The notes beneath the pieces are model-generated. The model made no database searches and was not told the DNA's origin. It saw nothing but the letters and a program-made list of their open reading frames with translations. 64,000 nucleotides of DNA from Aromatoleum bremense (GTDB lineage Bacteria; Pseudomonadota; Gammaproteobacteria; Burkholderiales; Rhodocyclaceae), in the NCBI RefSeq assembly GCF_017894365.1, contig NZ_CP059467.1:3782001-3846000 (forward strand). The letters run 5' to 3'. A program made the translations under genes and the position numbers. Of the stretch, positions 16,957-23,417 are shown piece after piece; positions within the stretch are counted from its first letter, which is position 1, and each line of letters opens with the position of its first letter.

Positions 16957-17358
16957 TTAAGGCCAAAGCTTGCTATGACGCGGAAGTTTATCGATTATTC
17001 CCGCTTTGTCGTAAACCCCCAATCGCCCATCCTTCTCAATGACGTAAAAGTCACCATGATTACTGCCCTGTTTCTTTTTGAATGCCTGCAATTCGCCTTT
17101 TGCAAACTTGATAAGCTCATCGCCGTCTTTCCCTCCGCTTCCGTCGGAGCACCTATCAGTCATGAAGTAGGAATTTTTGGCTTTGCTGTGCTCAATCGAA
17201 CGGGCACAACCTCCCATCCACGTGCCAATGGGTTGAGCGTCCTTCGGTAGTGGGGAAATGCCCAGCAACTGTTTCAGTCCAGGCGACAGTTCTTTGGTTC
17301 CAGCATTAGCCATGAGAGAGAGTGCGAGCAAAATCACGGGAAGAAATATTTTACTCAT
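16957..17358 (-). CDS. Exported hypothetical protein, coupled to the gene before it
   Basis: A 133-residue protein with signal peptide MSKIFLPVILLALSLMANAG. The mature part has two Cys (GGCARSIEH and DRCSDGSGG) that could pair, and an end reading KLPRHSKLWP. The ATG at 17358 overlaps the stop of the preceding gene (ATGA) and has AAGGA 8 nt upstream, so translation is coupled. No family recognised. It probably shares a cassette with the preceding gene because no attC lies between them. Confidence 0.65.
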   Translation of the reverse strand: MSKIFLPVILLALSLMANAGTKELSPGLKQLLGISPLPKDAQPIGTWMGGCARSIEHSKAKNSYFMTDRCSDGSGGKDGDELIKFAKGELQAFKKKQGSNHGDFYVIEKDGRLGVYDKAGIIDKLPRHSKLWP

Positions 17359-17684
17359 ATATTCCATCCTTTCCAGTTCGGTTGATTTCTCTCACAGACT
17401 GACACCCAATCCGCTAGTTCTTGCAGTTTGATTTGAGCGTCGTCATTTGTGATTTCCTCATTGTCTAGTCGTGACCATACATAGTTGAGAAAAGAACCAA
17501 AACTGCTCGGAAAGTTAATATAGTTCTGCTCAAAGTTCCGATAGAACAAGTCTGAACCGTCTGGCTTGCAGTCCCCGTTTATGGCGATGTGAGCGATATG
17601 CCAGCCATCTTTGGTCTTTCTTAGGCTGTAGGTGACTTGACCATTATGGCGCCGGTTAAATACCTCGAAACGAAAGTCGTTCAT
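17355..17684 (-). CDS. Hypothetical cassette protein
   Basis: A 109-residue soluble protein (MNDFRFEVFNRRHNGQVTYS to NWKGWNI). It resembles small integron-cassette proteins in size and mixed alpha/beta look, but I cannot name it. The ATG at 17684 has a GGAG site 5 nt upstream and lies 32 bp after the R' core of the attC site, the usual distance for the first gene of a cassette. It overlaps the next gene by 4 nt. Confidence 0.7.
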   Translation of the reverse strand: MNDFRFEVFNRRHNGQVTYSLRKTKDGWHIAHIAINGDCKPDGSDLFYRNFEQNYINFPSSFGSFLNYVWSRLDNEEITNDDAQIKLQELADWVSVCERNQPNWKGWNI

Positions 17685-17716
17685 ATTTACTCCGTGTGTA
17701 GATGAAATCTGTTGAG

Positions 17717-17786
17717 GGCCAACGTCAAAGCTCAAGGGCGCTACGCGGCTTTATCGCGCAGCGTCCCTTGGAGCGCAGTGTTGGGC
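17717..17786 (-). repeat. attC recombination site (integron)
   Basis: On the minus strand GCCCAAC (17786-17780; R'', perfect) begins 1 nt after the stop of the upstream gene. GTTGGCC (17723-17717; R', one mismatch to GTTRRRY) ends the site. Between them GCTCCAAGGGACGCT pairs with AGCGCCCTTGAGC, leaving two unpaired bases on one arm, the mark of a real attC. An apical CGCG stem follows. Total length is 70 bp. The next cassette gene starts 32 bp on. Confidence 0.8.
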
Positions 17787-17787
17787 A

Positions 17788-17991
17788 CTATTTTGTCTCG
17801 GATTTCTGAGCATCTTTGGTCTTCTTGTCGTTGTTCTGAGCGATCGCCTCAAAAATAGCAATATCGGTTAAGGCGTCACTACGAATGAAGGGAGCAACTT
17901 TTGTTTGGGCCTCAGTCATTTTCTTTGCAGCGCTGAAGACGTCGGTAGTGGCGTCAGGGTATTCCTTACTCGCCTCCTCAAAATCCTTTAA
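17788..17991 (-). pseudogene. 3' fragment of a gene cut by the IS5-family element
   Basis: About 67 codons remain (KDFEEASKEYPDATTDVFSA to KKTKDAQKSETK), stopping with TAG 1 nt before attC. The frame continues into the terminal repeat of the insertion element, where an ATG at 18006 happens to occur, so the true 5' part is gone. The gene on the other side of the element is a different, complete one. The missing part was therefore deleted rather than just displaced. The fragment is rich in Asp, Glu and Lys; no family recognised. Confidence 0.65.
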
Positions 17992-19150
17992 GGAACCCCT
18001 GATCAATTGATGTTCTGAGCACGCTCACCCAAACCAGCCATTTTCGCCGACTCCGATGATCGATTTCTCCGCTTCTACCGCTGCTGTTCGAGGCCGTTCC
18101 GGCCCCAAGCACCCGTTTTCGGGTGCAGCGGGCGGATTTCGCCCATCAACTCATCAGGGCTCGCCTCGCCAGATAAAGATTGGTCAAGCCGATCAGCGAC
18201 CTGCGCGGCGTTCTTCGCGATCCCCTTGTAGCGCACCTTCGTGTATCCGAACTGGCGCTTGATGACGCGGAACACGTGCTCGACCCGTGCCCGGATCGAG
18301 GACATCTTGTGGTTGAAGCACTTGTTCGCGTCGGTCAGCGGGTACTGCTTGCTGGCCGTGAGCGAGACACCCCAAAAGACGCCGGCCTTGCGGGCCAGGC
18401 GCTTGAGCTTGTTGTTCACGTAACCCTTGTCGCCGAACACCGCCCGATCATCCTCACGCACAAGGTGCGGCAACTGGCTGATGTCCGAGGCGTTGGCCGG
18501 CGCGACCGAAACCGTGTGCACGAGTCCGGAATTGACATCGGCACCGACATGGACCTTCATGCCGAAATACCACTGGTTGCCCTTCTTCGTCTGATGCATC
18601 TCGGGATCGCGCTGCTTGTCCCGGTTCTTCGTCGAGGGCGGCGCGTGGATGATAGTCGCATCGACCATGGTGCCGCCCTTGAGCAGCAGACCGCGTTGTT
18701 CGAGCGTGTCATTGATGATGTTCATCATCTGCGCGGTCAGCCCGTGACGCTCGAGCAGGTGGCGGAACTTGAGGATCGTCGTCTCGTCGGGCATGGCATC
18801 GTCGGTCAGGTCCAGACCGGCAAAGCGACGCATCGACTCGATCTCGTACAGCGCGTCTTCCATCGCCGGATCCGACAGCGCGTACCACTGCTGCATGAAG
18901 TAAATCCGCAGCATCGTCGCAAGCCCCATCGGCGGACGGCCCCGCCGACCCGTCGTCGGGTAGTGCGGTTCGATCACCGCCAGCAGTGCTGCCCACGGCA
19001 CGACCGTCTCCATCTCAGCCAGGAAGCGTTCCCGGCGAGTCTGTTTCTTCTTCCGTTCGAAGGCCAGCGAGGCGAAGGTCGTTTGCTTCATGGTAGCGGC
19101 GGGATCTATGACCTCAGTATTTTACCGGCTCTGAATAGATCAGAGCTTCC
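17992..19150 (-). mobile_element. IS5-family insertion sequence (1159 bp)
   Basis: Ends are GGAACCCCTGATCAATT (left, 17992) and, read inward from the right at 19150, GGAAGCTCTGATCTATT, matching at 14 of 17 positions. The four bases outside are TTAA (17988-17991) and TTAG (19151-19154). Both fit the YTAR target of IS5 elements but differ from each other, so they are not a clean duplication. One transposase gene lies inside. The element separates a truncated cassette gene from a SHOCT-domain gene whose stop codon uses the right-hand flank. Confidence 0.85.
18075..19091 (-). CDS. IS5-family transposase, C-terminus frameshifted
   Basis: A DDE transposase of 338 residues. Catalytic residues are seen in MVDATIIHAP, VFGDKGYV and RARVEHVFRVIKRQFG. 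The usual family ending (…LTNLYLARRALM then stop at 18146-18148) is present in another frame. The frame in use leaves it at about 18195-18200, after KGIAKNAAQV, and reads on to 18075 with an unrelated tail. The copy is probably impaired, although the catalytic core is intact. The start at 19091 gives MKQTTFASLAFERKKKQTRR, usual for the group. Confidence 0.85.
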   Translation of the reverse strand: MKQTTFASLAFERKKKQTRRERFLAEMETVVPWAALLAVIEPHYPTTGRRGRPPMGLATMLRIYFMQQWYALSDPAMEDALYEIESMRRFAGLDLTDDAMPDETTILKFRHLLERHGLTAQMMNIINDTLEQRGLLLKGGTMVDATIIHAPPSTKNRDKQRDPEMHQTKKGNQWYFGMKVHVGADVNSGLVHTVSVAPANASDISQLPHLVREDDRAVFGDKGYVNNKLKRLARKAGVFWGVSLTASKQYPLTDANKCFNHKMSSIRARVEHVFRVIKRQFGYTKVRYKGIAKNAAQVADRLDQSLSGEASPDELMGEIRPLHPKTGAWGRNGLEQQR

Positions 19151-19669
19151 TTAGGTGTTGCCTAGCAACCGTGCCTTTTGTCCGTTGAATTCTTCGGGAC
19201 TCAATAGTCCTTGGTCGCGAAGAACCGCGAGCTTTGAGATTTCGTCGGCGATTGACTGGGTAGCCTGTCCAGTCGAGTTTTGCATGGGAGCTTGTGATTT
19301 CAGCCCCATTTCTTTTTGCCATTCAGAAGCATGTTGTGCCAATAACTCTGAAGTGCGCTGGATGATCTGCTTTACATTTTCGCGATTCTTGCCATGAGTC
19401 GTTGCAGATCCGAATATGGTTTTTGCACCAGACTGAACAGAAACTACTGCTGCATCCGCGCCATTCCCGGTGATTGATATAGATACTTTTTCACCCCACG
19501 AAAACGCGCTCATGCCAGTCTTTACGTCCACGCGAGATGCGAGTTCGTCCCGGTTTTCAATGTTCATTCCCTTCAGGCTATCGACCGCGGCACAGACAGC
19601 ACGGAACACAACTTGTTTATGGAATTGGAATTCAGCATTCCCGGTTCGATCGAATGTGTCAAACAGCAT
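19151..19669 (-). CDS. SHOCT-domain protein, function unknown
   Basis: A 172-residue protein. The first about 115 residues (with MNIENRDELASRVDVKTG and VSISITGNGADAAVVSVQS) look like a small beta domain followed by helix. The last 30 (DEISKLAVLRDQGLLSPEEFNGQKARLLG) are a SHOCT (short C-terminal) domain, often a mediator of oligomerisation. The stop TAA coincides with the tetranucleotide flanking the IS element, so the end is either natural or only just preserved. It starts 11 bp after the preceding gene with no attC between them. Confidence 0.75.
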   Translation of the reverse strand: MLFDTFDRTGNAEFQFHKQVVFRAVCAAVDSLKGMNIENRDELASRVDVKTGMSAFSWGEKVSISITGNGADAAVVSVQSGAKTIFGSATTHGKNRENVKQIIQRTSELLAQHASEWQKEMGLKSQAPMQNSTGQATQSIADEISKLAVLRDQGLLSPEEFNGQKARLLGNT

Positions 19670-19680
19670 TTGAGTAGCCC

Positions 19681-20136
19681 CTATGAGTTGCTGGTGGGTA
19701 AACGTCGTTGGCCTTCGGCTGAAAACAGTTCATTCCATACGCTTAGCAATTCCAATAGATCCCTGTGCAGATTATCTCCTGACAGTTCTGATGAGCCGAC
19801 GGTGAGATCGTAGGTATGGCCATATCGAAGTTGGTGTTGTTTGTAAAATTTATTTAGAGACAGCAATTCAGAAGTTGCTTCCGCAGAGAGTACGTCGCGA
19901 CCATAAACAACCTGTAGTTCAGATAGTAGAGTATCCAAATTGTGGTGATATACCGGCTTTAGCATCGGTCCATATTTGTCATAGTTATTTGCCAGAAGCA
20001 TGGATTTGCCAATGTTTTCGAAGCCCTGGCACAGTAGGTGTAGATATACGAATTTGTGGCCTTCGTAAGCTTTCACCAAGGCCCCAGCCATGATGAAGCT
20101 CCGGCCCTTTTCATACATAGGTAAGGTTATGCGCAA
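19681..20136 (-). CDS. First gene of the integron-like array, HEPN-like hypothetical protein
   Basis: A predicted 151-residue protein if translation starts at the TTG at 20136 (MRITLPMYEKGRSF), which has GGAG 6 nt upstream. An ATG at 20091, also with GGAG, would give 136 residues. Sequence such as MYEKGRSFIMAGALVKAYEGHKFVYLHLLCQGFENIGKS is helical. It recalls HEPN-like proteins found in integron cassettes and islands, but this is resemblance from memory, not proof. It is nearest to the integrase remnant, the position of the first cassette. Confidence 0.55.
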   Translation of the reverse strand: MRITLPMYEKGRSFIMAGALVKAYEGHKFVYLHLLCQGFENIGKSMLLANNYDKYGPMLKPVYHHNLDTLLSELQVVYGRDVLSAEATSELLSLNKFYKQHQLRYGHTYDLTVGSSELSGDNLHRDLLELLSVWNELFSAEGQRRLPTSNS

Positions 20137-20149
20137 GCGATTCTCCGGA

Positions 20150-20156
20150 TGCCAAC
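20150..20156 (-). other. Candidate attI core site
   Basis: On the minus strand GTTGGCA (20156-20150) lies 126 bp from the start of the integrase remnant and just before the ribosome site of the first array gene. It matches the R' core of the clear attC site (GTTGGCC) in six of seven bases, but departs from GTTRRRY at two positions. No further attI features can be confirmed by eye. Confidence 0.35.
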
Positions 20157-20281
20157 GAATGGTAGAAACCAAGTGTCGGTGTAAAAGTGTTATTGGATAT
20201 GTCGGATAAACCGGGACTGACTGGCAAGCCTTGTTCCGGCAGGTGTGACGTGGATATCCATAAAGCATTCTTCCAAATAAC

Positions 20282-20685
20282 ATGGAACAAGCCATCCGGT
20301 CTCTCGGTACGACTGCGCCATGGCTGCTCGATCTTGTTCGGCATCGGCGGCTGAAACACTACAACTGCATCCTGGGCAGGCGTATGCCCACTGGGTCAAA
20401 AGGTACATCATTCAGCCCGGTCGGCGCCATCCAAAGGACATGCGAAAGCAGGAGGGAGAGGCTTTTCTGACCTCGCTCGCGGCTGAGCGCGACGTGAGGG
20501 CGGCGACACAGGGGCAGGCTTTGTCGGCGATTCCGTTTACCGGGAGGTGCTGGAGCACCTCTTGCCATGGCTCGATGAGGCGACGCGGACGAAGCGGCCG
20601 GCGCGCCGGTCTTCGGTGATGTCCCGCGAGGAAGTGCAGTGGCTGATCGGGGGGGTGGATGACCCTTTGCCGGGGCTGATCATCG
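20282..20685 (+). pseudogene. Integron integrase (IntI) remnant, frameshifted and truncated
   Basis: Three consecutive reading frames together spell the N-terminal domain of an IntI tyrosine recombinase. The first has PWLLDLVRHRRLKHY (20318 on). The second has QAYAHWVKRYI…RHPKDM…EGEAFLTSLAAERDVRAATQGQALSA. The third has VYREVLEHLLPWLDEATRTK and RPARRSSVMSREEVQWLI. Frameshifts fall near 20375 and 20535. The similarity stops near 20680, so the catalytic R-H-R-Y domain and the IntI-specific patch are missing. The direction, away from the small-gene array, is the usual integron layout. Confidence 0.8.
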
Positions 20686-20824
20686 CGCCGCCGGATATGA
20701 GAAACTGCCGCGAACGCGGATCGGTCGCGCGCCCAGCCGATTGGTCCCGCCGAAACCTTCCGTTTCCGTCTGGGGTCCTCGGGCGGCGCGCAATCCACCG
20801 CCCTTGAACCCTGCAGGAGAGCCG

Positions 20825-21310
20825 ATGCATCTGCCGAACCACCAACTCGCGATGACCGTGCTGATGACGCCGGACATGGCCAATTTTTCCGGCAACGTCC
20901 ATGGCGGCACGATCCTCAAGCTGCTCGACCAGGTCGCCTATGCGTGCGCGAGCCGCTACGCCGGGCACTATGTCGTGACGCTGTCGGTGGATCAGGTGAT
21001 GTTCCGCCAGCCGATCCATGTCGGGGAACTCGTGAGCTTTCTCGCGTCCGTCAATTACACCGGCAAGACGTCGATGGAAGTCGGCATCAAGGTGCTGGCC
21101 GAGAATATCCGCGAAAAGGTCGTGCGCCACGCGAACAGCTGCTTCTTCACGATGGTCGCGGTCGACGATGAGGGCCGCTCGATCCCGGTCACGCAGCTCG
21201 TCCCGACCACGCCGGACGAGCTGCGGCGTCACGCCGCCGCGCAGATCCGCCGCGAATTGCGCCATGAATTCGACCTGCGCCAGCGCGCGTTGAGGCCGGC
21301 AGCAGCATGA
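20825..21310 (+). CDS. Acyl-CoA thioesterase, hotdog fold (YciA/BACH type)
   Basis: A 161-residue enzyme that hydrolyses acyl-CoA. Family motifs: [29 protein letters not shown] (HGG with the catalytic Asp ten residues on), [37 protein letters not shown], and [14 protein letters not shown]. The start at 20825 has AGGAGA 6 nt upstream. It overlaps the VF530-family gene by 4 nt (ATGA), so the two form an operon. It marks the return to normal chromosome after the integron relic. Confidence 0.9.
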   Translation: MHLPNHQLAMTVLMTPDMANFSGNVHGGTILKLLDQVAYACASRYAGHYVVTLSVDQVMFRQPIHVGELVSFLASVNYTGKTSMEVGIKVLAENIREKVVRHANSCFFTMVAVDDEGRSIPVTQLVPTTPDELRRHAAAQIRRELRHEFDLRQRALRPAAA

Positions 21311-21537
21311 GCGGCACCCAAGCCAACAATCCGCTGCATGGCGTTACGCTCGAACGTATGCTGACCGAGCTGGTGGAGCATTACGGCTGGGACGAGCTCG
21401 GGCAGGAGATCCCGATCCGCTGCTTCCAGCACGAGCCGAGCGTCGCGTCGAGCCTCAAGTTCCTGCGCCGCACTCCGTGGGCGCGCGAGCGGGTCGAGTC
21501 GCTGTATCTCTACGTGCTGCGCTCGCGTCGAAGATAA
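21307..21537 (+). CDS. VF530 family DNA-binding protein
   Basis: A 76-residue protein, with [55 protein letters not shown] and a basic end RSRRR. This is the VF530 (formerly DUF2132) family, named after a Vibrio protein whose structure resembles DNA-binding folds. Role in the cell is not established. The start overlaps the stop of the thioesterase gene (ATGA). Confidence 0.88.
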   Translation: MSGTQANNPLHGVTLERMLTELVEHYGWDELGQEIPIRCFQHEPSVASSLKFLRRTPWARERVESLYLYVLRSRRR

Positions 21538-21680
21538 GCCGGTACGCCCGTCCACAACGGTCTATGATGATCGTGCCCTGTTCCCGGTTGTTCGCAAGTA
21601 TCGCTGGCGGGGCCACCCAGTAACGGCAACAAAGCGGTGACGGCGCCTTTTACGGCGCACGCATTGCAAGGAGAAACACA

Positions 21681-21803
21681 ATGGCCAAAGGTCAGGTACG
21701 CGGAAACAAAGAGGCCAAGAAGCCGAAACAGCCGAAAAAACCCGAACCGCCGGCTGCGGGCGGAATCATGGCGCCGAAGACGGACAAGTCCGGAAAGAAA
21801 TAA
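21681..21803 (+). CDS. Small basic conserved protein (40 aa)
   Basis: ATG at 21681 after AAGGAGA, giving MAKGQVRGNKEAKKPKQP through GGIMAPKTDKSGKK. It is very rich in Lys and Pro, without predicted fold. Proteins with the same start (MAKGQxRxNKEAKKPK) are common in proteobacteria and of unknown role. The strong ribosome site and a good terminator directly after it support expression. Confidence 0.8.
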   Translation: MAKGQVRGNKEAKKPKQPKKPEPPAAGGIMAPKTDKSGKK

Positions 21804-21828
21804 TCTCGGCTTGCTTCGGCAAACCACG

Positions 21829-21855
21829 AAAAAACCGGCTTTGCGCCGGTTTTTT
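21829..21855. terminator. Rho-independent terminator, probably bidirectional
   Basis: AAAACCGGC (21831-21839), a 5-nt loop and GCCGGTTTT (21845-21853), followed by further T on the + strand and T after the stem on the minus strand. It lies between the small basic protein gene and the convergent BNR-repeat gene. Confidence 0.9.
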
Positions 21856-21887
21856 GTTGAGGCGCGGTACAGCGCCCGGTCTGGGTT

Positions 21888-22994
21888 TCAGTGTGCGAAG
21901 CGCACACAATAGATCGGCGGAAGGTGCGCCGACAGGCACATCCATGTCTCGCCGCCGTCTTCCGACACCCACAATGCGCCGGTCGTCGAACCCATCGCGA
22001 GCCGCCTGCCGCTACTGTCGACGTCGAGCCCGTGGCGATACACGAGGTCGTACGCCGGCGCCCGCGGCAGCCCGTGGTCGAGCGGCTCGAAGCTCGCGCC
22101 GCCGTCGCGGCTGCGGGTGACGACCAGGTGCGCCCCGACTGGCACGCGGCAGGCATCTTTCGCCGCCGGCACGAACCACGCGGTATTGGCGTCCTGCGGA
22201 TGGACCGCGACGGTGAAACCGAACGATGACGGCTGCGCTGCGAGCGGCTGCCAGCTCGCCGCGGCGTCGGTCGAACGATAGATGCCCGAATGCTGCTGCG
22301 CCCACAGCACGTCGGGATTCGACGGGCATTGCACCATGCGGTGCACGTCCTGGATGTTCGGGTCGCCGCCGCGTTCGTCGGGCATGTAGTCGGCGATCAT
22401 GCCGCTGGCGCGGCACTCCCAGCTGTCGCCGCCGTCGCGCGTCTGCCACACCCCGCCGCAGGAGACGGCGATCGTCACCACCCGGCTGTCGCGCGGGTCG
22501 ATGCAGATCGAGTGGATGCCAGGGTGGTCGTAGCCACCGCCGAACCATTCGCGGCGTTCCGGGCGATCCCACAACGACCGGACCAGCCCCCAGGAATCGC
22601 CGCCATCGGCGGAGTGAAACAACCCGCCGGGGATCGTTCCGGCCCACAGCACGCCGGGCTGGTCCGCGCCGGTCGCTTCGAGCGCCCACACCTGGGCGAG
22701 CGACCAGGCCGCGTCGGCCTCGTCGGCGGCCGTCTCCGGTTTCGGCGGGTAGGCTGGCACCGGGCTTTCATCCCAGCTGCGCCCGGCGTCATGCGAGCGG
22801 CGCATCTTGACGCCGAAGTGCCCGAGGTTCAGCGCCGCATGCCAGGTGCCGTCGCGCGGGTCGGCGAGCACCATCGTGACCGGGTCGCCGAGGAAGTGGA
22901 CGTGCGCTTCGGGCAGCCAGTGCGGGCTCGCATGCGGATGGCGGTCGAACACGAACAGCCCCTTGCGGGTGGCGACGAACAGTCGATCGGTCAT
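21888..22994 (-). CDS. BNR/sortilin-type beta-propeller protein
   Basis: A 368-residue protein with repeated Asp-box motifs (SxDxGxxW type): SHDAGRSWDES, SADGGDSWGLV, TRDGGDSWECR, STDAAASWQPL, SRDGGASFEPL and SEDGGETWMCL. These give a six-bladed propeller as in glycoside-hydrolase-like or photosystem-assembly-like proteins. The N-terminus MTDRLFVATRKGLFVF has no signal peptide, so it is cytoplasmic. Activity is unknown; catalytic sialidase residues cannot be assigned. It starts with ATG at 22994 after AAGGAG and follows a MoaD-like gene by 20 bp. Confidence 0.85.
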   Translation of the reverse strand: MTDRLFVATRKGLFVFDRHPHASPHWLPEAHVHFLGDPVTMVLADPRDGTWHAALNLGHFGVKMRRSHDAGRSWDESPVPAYPPKPETAADEADAAWSLAQVWALEATGADQPGVLWAGTIPGGLFHSADGGDSWGLVRSLWDRPERREWFGGGYDHPGIHSICIDPRDSRVVTIAVSCGGVWQTRDGGDSWECRASGMIADYMPDERGGDPNIQDVHRMVQCPSNPDVLWAQQHSGIYRSTDAAASWQPLAAQPSSFGFTVAVHPQDANTAWFVPAAKDACRVPVGAHLVVTRSRDGGASFEPLDHGLPRAPAYDLVYRHGLDVDSSGRRLAMGSTTGALWVSEDGGETWMCLSAHLPPIYCVRFAH

Positions 22995-23014
22995 CGATGT
23001 CTCCTTGCGGCGCT

Positions 23015-23284
23015 TCAACCGCCCGAGAGCGCCTGCACGACGTAGATTTCCGCGTTTTCGCCGGCCGGATCGGTGAGGTGCAGGCGGTCCTTCACGACCC
23101 GGCCATCGACGAAGATCGCGACATGGCGACGCAGTGTTCCCTGGTCGTCGAGAATGTAGTCGCGCATCTGCGGTCTTTCGGCGAACGCGGCTGCGAGCGC
23201 GCCGTTCACCGTGCCGCCGGCGACGCGCAGCGGCGGGCAGGGCTGGTGACGCTGGATCGCGGGGGCGAAGACGATTCGCGGCAT
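23015..23284 (-). CDS. MoaD/ThiS-family ubiquitin-like sulfur carrier
   Basis: An 89-residue beta-grasp protein ending in VVQALSGG. The C-terminal Gly-Gly is the site that is adenylated and thiocarboxylated in MoaD and ThiS. HVAIFVDGRVVKDRLHLTDPAGENAEIYVV is the usual MoaD core. It is 20 bp upstream of the BNR-propeller gene, a pairing I have seen in related genomes but whose meaning is unknown. No E1-like (MoeB) or MoaE gene is nearby. Confidence 0.85.
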   Translation of the reverse strand: MPRIVFAPAIQRHQPCPPLRVAGGTVNGALAAAFAERPQMRDYILDDQGTLRRHVAIFVDGRVVKDRLHLTDPAGENAEIYVVQALSGG

Positions 23285-23417
23285 GATTCATCACTCGGAG
23301 CGGCGGCCGGACAGCGAATGGCATGTCGCGGCCTTCACCAGTCTAGACCAGCAATCCGGGCGTCGCATGACGTCTTGTCCGGCATGGCGGCAGCGTTGCA
23401 GGCGCCGCGCAGGTCGT

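Noticed and set aside
15400..20700. A CRISPR array or prophage as the explanation of the AT-rich island
   Set aside because: No regularly spaced repeats and no phage structural or lysis genes; the genes are small and co-oriented, with attC-like spacers instead.
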